A DNA stretch of 64,000 bases. Source: Cyclaneusma minus. Taxonomy: Eukaryota; Ascomycota; Leotiomycetes; Marthamycetales; Marthamycetaceae. Within the stretch, counting starts at the first letter, position 1; every line of letters starts with the position of its first letter. The DNA is taken from contig JAKZHN010000005.1 in assembly GCA_037179335.1 (NCBI GenBank), positions 496,001 to 560,000 on the forward strand. The letters run 5' to 3'. The translations under genes and the position numbers were made by a program. Below are positions 1 to 11,223 of the stretch, piece after piece. Below the pieces are notes generated by a model. The model ran no database searches. It was not told where the DNA came from and worked only from the letters and a program-made list of their open reading frames with translations.

Positions 1-1177
1 TCAACCTTTCACTTCCAGCCAGATCGACAAAGTGGAGCTTGCTGGTGACTGTCACCAGCTCTCCGCCGCCTGTAATGACCTCAACGGGAACTGACATGCG
101 CTTGTCTCCTGGTGCGGCCTGCTGGACCTTGTGTTTCCGCTGGACCAGGTTGAGACTGAATACGGCATGCGATCGAGAAGACTTGGCATTGATTGCAGTG
201 GAGTCCGTTTGTCTGATTGTTGAACCAAAGTTCAGGGCATTGAGAAGATCTTCCACGGAGTGGATTTCAATTTGGTGGAGACCGGTAAGCAAGATTTGCC
301 CCTTGGTATCTTCCCGAATGGTGACCTGGGATCGTTCACCCATGGGAGTTGGCTCGGGAACTAACAAGTCACGCAATTGCTCGTTGTAAATCTCAACATA
401 CGTGGCCTTGAGCGACCAGGACCTTTCGGCGGGCCTCGATACTGGGGTAGGGGGTTGTATCGCGGAATATCGAGCAGTTGGGGTTCGCAAGCCGGACACA
501 GAACCTCGCGGGACTTTAGGTCCTTCCAATGCCTCGAATAGAGCAGTAGCGGCGCGAGGAATAACTCCTAGTAAAATCAAGCCGTGTCAGCACAGCCTCT
601 CTACTCATGCAACAGATGCTTGCATCCAAACATGCAGGATACTCACCCATTTGGTCTGTTTCTGCCTGTTCAAGCGGTCCGGATGTGCCCATGGTGTACG
701 ATTTTCCCGCTCCCGACTGACCATATGCCAGAACGGAAACATTGTAGCCTTGGGTGAAGGCGCGTACGCTCTCACTTACGTACTCCCAGATGCCTTCCTG
801 GTTGACATCTTCGCCAAACACGCGATCGAAGACGAACAGTTTGCGGCCTTGAGGCTGATCAATGGCTAAGCTCGTGGGCGAGGTGACATGAACCATAGAC
901 TTTTGAAATCTCTGCGGAATAAGCTCGTAGCCAGGGTCTTGTGGGCGTAAAGGCGGTCGAACGCGGACGGCTGTAGAGGATTGTATTAGCACTGGCAGTC
1001 TTTTGCGAATGGCATGCGCAACGTACCAACTTTGACAGAGGTCTTGCCGTCCTCGTCGGAGGCCCTGCTTCCTCCGCGAGCGCTCATCCGACTGTTACTG
1101 CGCGGCGACGAGCGAATCATGGCGCTCAGGGGCCTCTGTGGAAGGGGATGCGGCGATGAGGGCGGCGAGCTGGCCAT
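1..1177 (-). CDS. Kinesin motor protein, N-terminal part (3' end outside the window)
   Basis: This is a microtubule motor of the kinesin superfamily; only the start of the gene lies here. Exons read 1177-1027, 970-647 and 567 to the edge. A basic, Ser/Pro-rich head of about 45 residues precedes the motor, which opens with KVAVRVRPPL. The P-loop is GQSGAGKSYTMG, with Ser in place of the usual Thr after GK. Switch I (NAKSSRSHAVF) and switch II (DLAGSER) follow, so the nucleotide site is complete. Between the P-loop and the conserved YVEIYNEQLRDLL strand there is an extra Ser/Pro/Arg-rich segment of about 30 residues. The first ATG (1177) was chosen because codons upstream in frame begin only with TTG. 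A kinesin-4/KIF4-like family is my guess; without the neck and stalk this stays open. Confidence 0.93.
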
Positions 1178-3418
1178 GGCTCCTGTTTCGTCGTCGACGC
1201 GACTGGAGCGATGCAAGGAGTTCGGCCAGGCAGCGAGATGGAGTGAGATGTCAGCAAGATGCAGTGCTTGCGTCTAGCCGCAGTGACGACGGCATGTATC
1301 GGCTCGTGCAGCGATCCTCCGTTTGTCGTGTCTCGGAGAGAAAGATAAAGTCCCAAGTGGTGGACTAAGTGCAGGGCACAGCAGCGTTTGCGTGGCAGAC
1401 AGCGGTGCCGCTAAGAGATGGGAGTCCCCTATTGTGTTGACGGGGCCGGGCAGGAGACTTTTCTGGTAAGTTGGCGGTGCCCGGCCAGCCAATCGCGCGT
1501 GCGTGCGTCTACGAACCGGGGGCCAGAGCTGGGCCTTACATGTACTGCTGGTGCGCGACTGACAATTTCCAAAGTCACCCAAATTGGCCGAATTCCAACG
1601 CGCGATCAGCGAAATCACGCTTCATCTTGATTGGGAGATCGCGCTGCTGCTGGGGAATGCCGTCCGCCGCCTCGGGATTGAACTCTGCGTCCCATGCATC
1701 TTCCCGTGCTACACCCAAGAGACCTCGGACCCCGTCGTCCTCTCAAACAACGTCAACGTCAAACCCGACATGGACCCTTTCGCTGACTGACCAGTGACCC
1801 CGACACGAACTGGAGCCTTACTCGATCTTTCGAATTGAACCTCGACGGTAGCCGCAGGAAGGCCAGTGCCGGAACTCTAACCCTACATTTACTCGTCAGT
1901 CGTGGCCATGAGAACTATCAGCATCGCAACAACAACTCATCCACAGTATGTCACAAAAGCAACCAAGTAGGCCGACGATAGTGGATTAGTGAGATTAAGA
2001 AACCCCCAAGTTTCCCGCTTGAGGCAATCTGCCGATACCAACAGTGAGGCGGTCCTGCAGGTCCCCTCGAGCAATTCAACGTCGACGGCGCGCCCGTCTA
2101 GCTTCCCCGACAAAAGCGATTCAGGCTCAGCTACGGCCAGCTAACACGAGACGGCCTCGATCCAGCCAGCTGTAGGGCCAGCCTCGCTTCTTTTAAAATA
2201 GATGGGTTACAGAAATACACGTCTGTTTCAGCTTTCACTCCGAGCTTCGAGAACAAATCTACACTATTCTTTCCCCAATTCATTTAGCGCAAGACTCTTG
2301 GGCTTTCCGACGCTATATTTAGGTTTCTAAACATAAGGCCTTATTTTCAATATTGGTAAAGCTACTTGGAATCGGAGTCGGCAAACGTCAAATTGCCGGT
2401 CAATACTCAAAATTCAAAACTCAAATCGGACGTCTTGAGAAAGCAAGTCTCCTGCAAAAACCACCAGTCACAATTCTCCCTTTCACCACCGAGAGACGTC
2501 TCAGCCCTCAGGAGTCAAGTCAGGGGAAGCTGATGCCCGGACCACTCCACACCACCAGAGAGGCACAGGGCAGCCTCAGCCCTGGCCCCGTTATCTCTTC
2601 CCCCAAGGAGCAAATTCCCTATTCCGTCATCCCCGTGTGCCCGTGCCGTTGGATTCATCCTGTTCCAGAAGGAAAAAGAAAGAATCGGATTCGTTTCTCC
2701 TTCAGCACGGCTTCTCTTTGCTTTTGCCTCCACTCTACCGAAGTTACTCTACTCCTCATATACATATTCAGATCCTCCCGTTCGGCAACATCTCAATATG
2801 AATTTGCGAACACAGAAACCACTCAATCATCATACCATACTACTCTACTTCGGATATCCGCAGTCGATGATCTCTCTCAGCCCAGCTCAGGGCAGATGTG
2901 CAGATCTCTTCAATCTATCGGACTGGATTGGACCGTTGCACAAATGGTGGGTACAGCGCCATAATCTCCGCGTTGCCAAGCCTCACGAACCACTACTGTG
3001 CCTAAAGAAGCACAACATGAATCGCTGATCACGAACGCTGAAGCCTCGTTTTAATCAAGTGCCCGTAGTTCGGGACCATGGCTCGGGACTTGGAACTTGG
3101 AAAGAAGGCTAGAAGCGCGCGCTTGGTGAGGTTTTGAGATTTTAGCCGCAGCCGCCGTCTGGGACTGAGTTGCGGCCAAAGTGCATTAGCACACAGCACT
3201 TTCAAACTTTGCCACTTCGTTACTTGGTACTAGTTGTAGGATGTTCGATAAAGGGTAAGAAGACATCTGATACCGCGAAAGAAGTTTTCTCTGTCATTGA
3301 ATGTGAGCTACTGGTATTCAATATGCGAATATTGAAGTATGAAGAGATTAGAGACAACCCCTTCTCCCCTGAGTATCTTGCCAACACACCATTTCAAGAT
3401 CCGCCCGCCGTCTTTCCG
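1178..3418. other. Intergenic, no supported gene
   Basis: This stretch holds the presumed promoter and 5' leader of the kinesin gene and the 3' flank of the F-box gene. Reading frames up to about 200 codons occur, but they are low-complexity, begin with non-ATG codons, and show no recognisable domain or consistent intron structure. I see no RNA gene in it. Confidence 0.5.
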
Positions 3419-4723
3419 TCATTCGTCATTGATCGGGAAATCCAAATACTGCCTATTAGTAACATAAAACTCGCTGTTCCGCTTCCCAGCCGACAAGTTC
3501 AACACCTCTCTCCTCACAAGCATCTTCCAATACTTCTGCGCTCGATACTCAGTATCACCCAGATTATGCCACGCGGTGATCTTCAGTTCTCCTGCTCCCT
3601 GTCCACCGTACTGGACACGCCATTTGGTTGGACAAGCCCGGCAAGTCCAAACTGAAGGCGAGGCGTCCATCTGTTCCTTCTCCGTTGGCGTCGGCGTGCT
3701 GAATTTGCCGGGCGCTGGTATACTTGCTCTCAGCGAAGATGGAAGTGCTGCCGAAATGGAAGTGCATAGGAGACCGCTGGGGAGGTGGCTTTCTGTGTGT
3801 CTCCCTTTCTCAGGTACGGCAGTGCTGGTGGTTTGATGCGGACAGATGCGGACGGGAAGGGCGATTATGTCGGCTATCTTGAGGGGTGATCGAGGATTGG
3901 GGCTGTGAAAGATGTGCTCGTATTTCAAAACCAGCGACTTCCCACGTTGCCTTCCAGAGGATACGAGTGTGTAGTTGAGCCGCTTGTGGGGTACGGTGAA
4001 ATTGCCGTCCAAAAGCTCAATGGGAGGGCCGGGCTCGGCCGTAGGCTTAGGGCTCAGTGACTTGCGAGCCTCAAGAACATGGTCATAAACGAGCCCGTAC
4101 TGGCCATGGTCATCGCTTGGAAGATAGTCGATAGTACTCCACTGACCCAGACAATGCTTCGTCAACCTCGTGATTCGATGCTCGGAGGGCTTGTTCAGCG
4201 GCGGATGCAACGTGCAACAGTTCCCACAGAAACTGAGATGGGGAGCGTCGAGGTCGAGGAGCTTAACCAGTTTACATCGACGGCTGTTTTGAATTCTGCT
4301 GTAAATGCTGTTAATACCGCGCTTCACGTGACATGCTGCCCATGGACTAGTCCCTATGATGCTCAGGATCGCTTTGCACGTGAGGGTCAGGCAGGTCAAG
4401 GCGTCGGGTGGCAGCCAAGATGTGATTTCGTCGAAAAGTTCTCTGGGCAGGCGAAGAAGGTGAGTGTTGTGTTTCGGATCGTTCTCAGCGTCGACCCGAA
4501 GAAGGTATGAAGGAGTTTCCTGTTTGGCTCGCTTTCTACCCTTCCCTCTGGCCGGTGCCTCGTCTTTCTGGTGCGGTTCTTGGGCGGCCTTCCTTTTGGG
4601 CCGGCTCGAAGTTGTACTTGGAGCGGTGTTTGATGATCGAGTAGTTCTCGTAGAGGTCTTCGCACCCGGCTCGTTCAAGGCCTCACGCACAACCGGCTTC
4701 TTGGAGTTCCTCGTCTGGGCCAT
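3419..4723 (-). CDS. F-box domain protein
   Basis: A single-exon gene for 434 residues. Residues 1-75 are disordered and strongly basic, with likely nuclear localisation signals (RPKRK at 41, GRKRAK at 62). A clear F-box follows at about 88-127: LLRLPRELFDEITSWLPPDALTCL is split here as LLRLPRELFDEI, then TSWLPPDALTCL, then the TCKAI segment. In this family the F-box docks on Skp1 so that the C-terminal part can bring targets to an SCF ubiquitin ligase. The remaining 300 residues contain a CxxC pair (FCGNCC, then TCRAC about 200 residues later) and no LRR, WD40 or Kelch repeats, so the substrate is unknown. The start is the first ATG of the frame. Nuclear location is inferred from the basic head. 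Confidence 0.8.
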   Translation of the reverse strand: MAQTRNSKKPVVREALNEPGAKTSTRTTRSSNTAPSTTSSRPKRKAAQEPHQKDEAPARGKGRKRAKQETPSYLLRVDAENDPKHNTHLLRLPRELFDEITSWLPPDALTCLTLTCKAILSIIGTSPWAACHVKRGINSIYSRIQNSRRCKLVKLLDLDAPHLSFCGNCCTLHPPLNKPSEHRITRLTKHCLGQWSTIDYLPSDDHGQYGLVYDHVLEARKSLSPKPTAEPGPPIELLDGNFTVPHKRLNYTLVSSGRQRGKSLVLKYEHIFHSPNPRSPLKIADIIALPVRICPHQTTSTAVPEKGRHTESHLPSGLLCTSISAALPSSLRASIPAPGKFSTPTPTEKEQMDASPSVWTCRACPTKWRVQYGGQGAGELKITAWHNLGDTEYRAQKYWKMLVRREVLNLSAGKRNSEFYVTNRQYLDFPINDE

Positions 4724-7639
4724 CTCGAGGAAAGCAAAGGGGGGGTCCTGATCACTAAATTGCGAAATGAGGAGAAGGACGGGGAAGGCTCAATTCTTTG
4801 TAAAGAGAATGCTGGTATCAGTCGGGGCTCGAGTGACAGTTGCAATCAGAAAAGTTGAAAGTTCGGGAAGTCGTGGCTACCTAAGAAGAAAACGCTCGTT
4901 GAGGTTCATGCCCACCTAGCGTGGCTGCTGCCTAGAACAGCCACACCACACGAGACTACCATGCAACAAAGGACTCACAAAAAGGAGGCAAGCCACCTAC
5001 CTAGCCGTTGACACCCAGTCGATGAAGACCAGCAGGGATTGGAGTCCCTGGACAATGATCACACCGAAAATCCAAACCATCACCGACTCTCGAGACAGCA
5101 AGGTGCATATTTCACGTGTTTCATCCCGCCTCTCACCCGACTCCCAGGTTCCATCCCTTTCATGCCACTTGGCATCAAAACCTCAACATGATCCATGGGG
5201 TTGGATACGCGATCCGAGCGTTGCTTCTTGGTGTTCGCCTTCCGCCGTTCGATCTTCCAGAAAATCCAAATGGCCCGAGCGGGATGTTGAAAGGCCTCGT
5301 GGTACGTGAATGATGCAGGATCACTGCATTCGCAGACAACAATGCCGGGGCTTTTGCCAATGTCGGAAGTCTTAGACGTATGCATATGCTCACGAGCTGC
5401 GATGTCGACTCGCTGTGCTGTACCTGCGCATCGGAGAGAAAGATGAGGACTGTGAGTGGTGTGAGTGATGAGTCTGGGCCCGAAGTTGAGGATTGATTTT
5501 CGTGAACGACGGGTCTGTGCGTGGCGATCTCTGGAGTGTTGGATGTGTGGACACCCCCAAATGAATTTATGTACGGACCCCAGTCTTCAGCGTTTTTGAA
5601 ACCTCCCCAAGTACTGAAGTAGTTTCTCTTGATTGTTCGAGTCGAGTTGCTCTTGTGCGCTCGGGCGACGGGCTGTTTCGGTTCGGATTTGGGTATCGGG
5701 TGTTGTTGGCAGCTGGACTACCCTTTTCAAAGTTCAAACCCACCTTTTCTTAGGAATGGGGCAACAGCAACTAAAGGACTTGAAAAGGGGTGAGAAGGGC
5801 GGTTCATAGACTCTCAACTCTCAAGTCTCAAAGTACCCATATTTCACCGAAGTTTTTCCTAATTCCTAGAATCCTATTCCCGGCTTCTTCTACACCAATG
5901 ACTCAGGTTATTGATATTCTGGCTAGTGAATTGAATCATTCAGAACAACGAGCATACTGCATAAGGCTCTTCATATCCTTCAAAAGCGCTTCGACGACGG
6001 TCCTTTCGTACCTAGGTACCTTCTCTCCATTCTGCCTGGATTGATATCATATCCCGCCAGCTCATCATTCTGATAATACTAAACACAGTATCCAAAACCA
6101 CCAGTCAGCCTCATTCCCCCCTTTCGAGTAAGCATCAAAGAATCTTATAAACGATTAGAACTACTCGAATGACCACTGTTTGTCAATCTCCACTGTATTC
6201 GCTATAACGAACGGAAAATACTAACTTGCCATCAGCTCCGTAAACAGCGTTCGCTGCACTTTCACAGCAGCTTCGAATGCAGGCTTCATTCGCTGCCGTT
6301 CTCCGTTCTCCAGATACTGCATCCATGACATATTGTGACGTCGATTAATCGGCGAAGGCTACTCCAGTGTAGGGTTTTTCGTCTCAAATTTCGTGTGATG
6401 AACACCACAGCAAAATCTTCCAGAAGCTCTGCAGCCGGGTTACGGATCCCTATGCCATCGACACAAAGATGATCGACGTTGAGTAGCATATAAAGCTCGC
6501 CTGTACCCTGATAATAAAGAGCTGCGAGACAGGTTGGATGAGGAACCCGCTCGTCTTGAAATATGTTGGATTGGATCTGAAGGGGGAATCATGGCGGCTA
6601 CTGTCAAGAAAGCGATTAACAGAAGGTGATAGTTTCAGAGACGTCAGGTCGTTGGCGGGGTTTTAGAAGATTCCGCATAATGGTGGTTCGCTGGTTTTCG
6701 TTTGAGAAGTACCTAGAAGTCAGACTGACTCACCTTGACTCACCACACTTGTGCCTGCTACCCTATCTAGGAGACACTCGCATCAATGTATCCCAATTCT
6801 TCAGACTTCAGAATGTGTGATATGGGGCGTTTCGACTTGGAAGTTGTCGGAGCGACGGAGGCTTGTGTGTGACTTATGAAGGGATTGGTAGACATGTGAA
6901 CTCTCTCAGCTTCGATTCGAATTGCCAAAAAGTTAACAAAAACATAATAAGATTGGAGAAAGGAATTAACGCAAAAATTGACAAAAGAAACCGCCAATCC
7001 AGGATGCCGCGGTCCGGCATCGTGAATTGACGGGAAGAAAAGCCTCTGGGGCTTTTGCTATCCGATCTAGGGGGGTCGAACTGAGAACCTTGCGAGGAAA
7101 GCATGTCAAGGCGGGAATTGGCGCTGGCGAGTCAAGCCCAATACCCCTACACTAGCGAGCCAGTGTATCTCAGTTAGAAGTTAGGTGAGTATTTCACTTT
7201 ATGTATGCTTCTGGCTGGCCTTTGTCTCGCTTCGCCTCGCCTCGCCACCGACATCCCTTCTGGGAATCGGAAACAGGCAGCAGCAACAGTTTGAGAGTGT
7301 TGATGTGGCGGCTTTTCAAAGATTCTGCGGGTGTTGGAACTCGAAATACTCTACGGATCACGTGTAGTGATGTTGGACTTCAAGAGATATTTTCCAGGGA
7401 AAGCAAGTCTGGGTACGGCGGCCGGGCTGGTAGTTCTTAAGTATCTGCAATATCGAGGATCCCGAAATCGAGCACGGATACCTTTGACTGTATCTAGACT
7501 TTTTTTCATATCACTGGAAATTACTGTATTGGAATGGCCCTGTATCAGACTCTCGTTGTTTCAGTAGCCACGAAACCAGGGTTGAAGGTCTTCGTGAATT
7601 CGAATTGTGACATATACATACTACGAGCCTCGCCGTCCT
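4724..7639. other. Intergenic, no confident gene
   Basis: About 2.9 kb without a supported gene. A 101-codon minus-strand frame at 5080-5385 has mildly protein-like composition (several Trp, Cys and charged residues) and could be an exon of an unrecognised gene, but I find no partner exon or motif. The rest is AT-richer than the genes around it and contains no visible tRNA or long direct repeat. Confidence 0.4.
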
Positions 7640-8394
7640 CTACTGTTTCCTAAACTTCAGGGGTATATTCTGCTCCACGATTGACATCTTGTCCAGCTGC
7701 TCAATCCTGTAAGCCTCATCTTCCATCTCGTCATGCTTCCTAAAATGCTCGATATCCTCAGGATGGATCAGATCTTCCTCTCTCGTGTTCTCATCATGAT
7801 ATCTATAGCCTCCTGTTAGCTCAAAGCTCCACATCCCTAGAAGCAAAAAGCACAATGCTTTGACAAGATGATACTCACAATTCCCAATGATGGATCTCAT
7901 ATTCATACTCATCGTCTCCATGATGCCCCGGCCCCGTTCCGAAATCCGGCAACTCACCCCCCTTCTCATGGAACTCCACAAACTCATCTCTCGACACCTC
8001 GCCATTCCCGTCTTTGTCCATCAGACGCATCAGTTCATGGTAGATTTCGGAACGGCGGTTAGCCTGGATGTGTTTGTTGGAGTCGTCGTTCAGGCCATAG
8101 GTAGCGAAGAACTCTTTGCTGTCCATGTGGCCGTCGGTGTTGAAATCGTGCAGGGCGAAGAAGGACTCGGGGGAGAATTCGGTGATATGGTGCTCTTCTG
8201 TGAAGAAGGTTAGTAAATTGCCCTAGTGACGGGTGTGACAGGCCGGAAATAGGTAGGGATCAGGTACCGGCCATGTGTTTCGTTGCCCAGTTGGCGTCGG
8301 GGGCAGCTTGGATGGGCTTTTGGTGCTCGCCGCCGTGGGCGAGTGCGATGGTGGCGAGGGCAATTGGACCCACGCAAAACGTAGTTAACCTCAT
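7640..8394 (-). CDS. SSP120: EF-hand calcium-binding secretory-pathway protein (SSP120-like)
   Basis: Three exons (8394-8268, 8197-7879, 7802-7640) give 202 residues. The protein opens with a signal peptide (MRLTTFCVGPIALATIALA, then HGGEH). Two EF-hand loops are visible, one around HDFNTDGHMDSKEFF and a better one at LMDKDGNGEVSRDEFVEF, where the Asp/Asn/Glu ligand positions are intact. The tail is acidic and ends in a charged helix with no KDEL-type signal. This matches the fungal Ssp120/nucleobindin-like proteins, which are secretory-pathway calcium binders linked to cargo receptors in yeast. The last intron uses a ctatag acceptor, which keeps the frame as WELYHDEN. It is divergent from ORC6, with only 253 bp between the two ATGs. 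Confidence 0.87.
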
Positions 8395-8647
8395 GGTGTT
8401 TACGGAGGGAGAGTTCTGGTGGAGTTGTGTTGTGAGTGAGGCTGAGATGTTGGAATTATGTCGTGAACATGAGCTCTTTATCGGGGTTTGCTAAGGTCCG
8501 CTTCAATCAGGGGTACTATTGATCGACGTCAGGGACAGGGGCTAGCTGCACGCCAAGCCCGAGAGACATCTCCATCGTTCAATTGTTGTTTTACATTTCA
8601 ACCTCGACCTCAACCGCAACTCTTCCAACCACCTCACCAGCTCAATT
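8395..8647. promoter_or_regulatory. Shared divergent promoter of the SSP120-like gene and ORC6
   Basis: Only 253 bp separate the two start codons, so both promoters must lie here. The ORC6-proximal half is rich in C and A with CAACC runs, typical of a fungal 5' leader. I see no clear TATA box. Confidence 0.5.
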
Positions 8648-9898
8648 ATGAATCGCTCGATCGAACAGGCTCTCACGAGTCTAATCCCGCGGCACAACGG
8701 CCCTCTGCCACCGGAGCTAATCGAACTATCTAGCTCTCTACTTGCGCAATCGCGCGTCCAAGCCAGCAACCTCAAAGCCGACGAAGAAATCGGCCGAACA
8801 TATGCATGCGCCAACATAGCATGCGAACGGTTGATCATCCCCGAGCCTCCCCTCTTCTCATCAATCTTTACTAACGCGAAGCCCATTCCCAGACTCAAGC
8901 AGTCCCTCAACCTCCCCGCCATCGAACCCCGCCCACCCTGTCCCCCACGAACTTACAGCAAGCTCTACACCTACTTCAACAGCATCCTCAAAGCCGGCCG
9001 CGGACCCGGCCGGCCCCGAAGCGCGAAATCGCCTGTTGCGCGACCCTTGCCGGAACGAAAAACGCCTACGAAAAACCAATCATTGGCAGCTTTTCGCACC
9101 GATACGCCGTCGAGATCTGCGAAACGTGGCTTGTTGTTCCAGGATATTAATGCTGAGATTCCGAAATGGATCCATCCGGTGATCCGCGCTTTGTGCGCTT
9201 CGTTGAATGCGCCCGGTGCAGCGCCGCATATTTTGGCCGGCGTGACGAGTATTCTCACACTGCCGTGTCCGGCGCTGTTGAGGTCGAGAGATGGCGAAAG
9301 GGCGGATGTGGGAGAGGCGAAGAAGGATAAAATTCCGGCGCTGGTTGCGGCGGTGTGGCTTTTTGTCAACACGAGGCTTCGCGGAGAAGAGACGAGTCCG
9401 CAGGAATATAAAGTACAGAGAGCAGCTGTGCTTGCGATCCTAAAAGCAGTGAAAGAGGAGCTTCAGGGGAGAAAATCCTTGGGCGATTGGGAATCTTGGG
9501 AGGAAGTGGGTCCGAAGGATGTTGATGCTTGGCTGAAGGAGATACAAAAGAAGGGGTGGACGGAGTTGGACTGGTTTGAGAACATTGTTGAGGGCTCTGG
9601 GGTGGGGCTTGAACGTGAGGAAGGGGAGATTTTGGGAGCTGCTGGGGATGACGATGACGACGATGAAGAGCTGGTTGGCAGAAGACGGAGACGCATGAGG
9701 AGAGAGGATGAGAACCATCAACACAATGGGCTGCAGGTGGGCTTGGGGACGATGACGCAAGATAATGTGGATTATCTGAGCGAGAAGAAGAGAGCGGAGT
9801 ACAAGATCTGGAAGGCGGGAATTATGAGGAGGATTCAAGACATCGAGGCGAAGTCGCACAGTCACGAGCCCGAAGCTGTGAATACTTCTGGTACATAG
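8648..9898 (+). CDS. ORC6: Origin recognition complex subunit 6
   Basis: The gene encodes the smallest subunit of the replication origin-binding complex. The N-terminal motif MNRSIEQALTSLIPRHNGPLPPEL and the segments TYACANIACERL and PCPPRTYSKLY identify the fungal ORC6 cyclin-box-like fold. The raw frame is open for 416 codons, but it hides a 63-nt intron (8830-8892) with a GTTGAT donor, a ctaac branch site and a cccag acceptor. Splicing joins ACERL directly to KQSLNLPAIEPRP, the expected family sequence, and gives 395 residues. A middle basic region (about 110-160) and an acidic run GDDDDDDEE near 320 are probably disordered. The C-terminal helix (EKKRAEYKIWKAGIMRRI) would contact the rest of ORC. 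It lies head-to-head with the EF-hand gene. Confidence 0.9.
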   Translation: MNRSIEQALTSLIPRHNGPLPPELIELSSSLLAQSRVQASNLKADEEIGRTYACANIACERLIIPEPPLFSSIFTNAKPIPRLKQSLNLPAIEPRPPCPPRTYSKLYTYFNSILKAGRGPGRPRSAKSPVARPLPERKTPTKNQSLAAFRTDTPSRSAKRGLLFQDINAEIPKWIHPVIRALCASLNAPGAAPHILAGVTSILTLPCPALLRSRDGERADVGEAKKDKIPALVAAVWLFVNTRLRGEETSPQEYKVQRAAVLAILKAVKEELQGRKSLGDWESWEEVGPKDVDAWLKEIQKKGWTELDWFENIVEGSGVGLEREEGEILGAAGDDDDDDEELVGRRRRRMRREDENHQHNGLQVGLGTMTQDNVDYLSEKKRAEYKIWKAGIMRRIQDIEAKSHSHEPEAVNTSGT

Positions 9899-10095
9899 GG
9901 AAAACCCCTAAAAATCAGACGGTTCAAACTCTGCCAGTCTATTCAAGACGTCCTTCAGATTTTGCTAGCAAAAGATGCCAAGGACCTTGGTAAGTTGCAA
10001 GTGCTTTAGCTGTCCAAAACGCCCCTCGAAGCTGCACTCTGATCCAATCATCCAAGAAACACCATTTCCGAATCCGAAACCGCTGACGTCCGCCC
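9899..10095. other. Short 3'-to-3' intergenic spacer
   Basis: The convergent 3' flanks of ORC6 and the 61-residue gene lie here; nothing else is visible. Confidence 0.4.
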
Positions 10096-10345
10096 CTATC
10101 GTCGTTCCAAAGCCCGCTCGGCCTTTTCAATGGCTCGCTGCATCTCCGCTTTCTTGTCGGATCGCGAAGAAGTATGGCCGTTAGAGAGGCGGTCTTGAAT
10201 GCTCGACGTATCGTAGATGTACGAATCCAAGTTCGAGGACTTCTGCGATCGGGTTTTGCTGTTTACTCGTCAATTGACAACCCCTTATTAGGGAAATGGT
10301 GAGAGAAGAATGGTAAGCATACCTTGCTCGACCAGACGCAGGCAT
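10096..10345 (-). CDS. Small two-exon protein of 61 residues, unrecognised
   Basis: Exon 1 (10345-10323) encodes MPASGRA plus two bases of the next codon. Exon 2 (10258-10096) encodes the rest. The 64-nt intron between them has a GTATGC donor and an AACAG acceptor. Splicing joins the frames exactly (186 nt, 62 codons with stop), and an in-frame TAA sits just before the ATG. The product has a Ser/Arg/Lys-rich start, a middle part NLDSYIYDTSSIQDRL, and a helical, charged end (DKKAEMQRAIEKAERALERR). I do not recognise the family. Composition, codon phase and intron all point to a real gene that length-filtered ORF calling would miss. It is convergent with ORC6. Confidence 0.62.
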
Positions 10346-11223
10346 TTTTTACGACTGGTTTCTGGAGATACAAAGGTAGTTTCTGAGTTCTCCTTGATGT
10401 CTGGTTGATTGTTAAGTTCTAATGAGCTTGTAATTGTCCATGTCAACTGGTTTTCGGACCATCTTATATCCCAAATTTTTCCATACATCTCGGACTCTCT
10501 ATATCTCTATTCTTCCAAAACTGCCTCGTAGTTATGCGCATTCGCGTTTCTGTGAAATACGCGTCTTCGTAATCGTTGTCGTGTCTTTCTACAGTCCACT
10601 TTCTATGTACTCTTCTCCGTTACACTGCCAATCCTTCAGCGAATCGAACCAGCTAGATGGCCTGCTTGGTGGCGGCGGAGATCCCTGCTGTCACCCCCCA
10701 TCTCTGCAGAAGCCTTGCCTTTTGATAGGATGACACTGCTTTATCGCAGGATATTCCCCCGTTGCTGACGCTCTTGAGCTTTTGCGCAGCTGAGCATTCC
10801 GTGCGGCTTGGAATACGGCTTGAGAATACAACACCGTGGTCCGGCTGTGCTCTATCTCGCCAACCACTAACTCACATCACCTACAGTTGTTTTGAGCTTC
10901 TAAGTCTTATTCCCTCCATCCCCTACCCGGACTTTGATTCTTGGCTTCTGTCGTTCTTCCGAGCCTTCGGTCAAAAGGCGCGACTAAAGTCTTGACATTT
11001 CAGCCGCAGCCTCGTCTTATATGACGCTCTGGATCTCCGTGTTCCATTGTCGATTGTTCAGCAACAACTGTCCGACTAGCTAATCGATCTTGAATTGAGA
11101 TTCAGGGGCTGTTTTTATCTTGTAAGTATGCCACTGTTCTATTATCCAATCCATCGCGCAAGTAACGAGCAATGACAAGGCTAACACTCGAACAAGCACC
11201 CTCGTCTTTGGACAGTGACCAAG
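10346..11223. promoter_or_regulatory. Upstream region of the large regulator gene, with a uORF
   Basis: This holds the upstream regions of the 61-residue gene and of the regulator starting at 11224. An ATG at 11172 opens a 65-codon frame that runs past 11224 in a different phase, so if the leader begins upstream of 11172 it carries an overlapping uORF that could lower translation of the regulator. Long C/T-rich stretches (10480-10620, 10900-10960) suit a fungal leader. No other gene is seen. Confidence 0.4.

Noticed and set aside
2353..2964. 203-codon plus-strand frame
   Set aside because: It has a non-ATG start, low-complexity composition and no motif.
7065..7150. Possible minus-strand tRNA around GTTCGACCCCCC
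   Set aside because: No matching T-stem or acceptor stem could be drawn.
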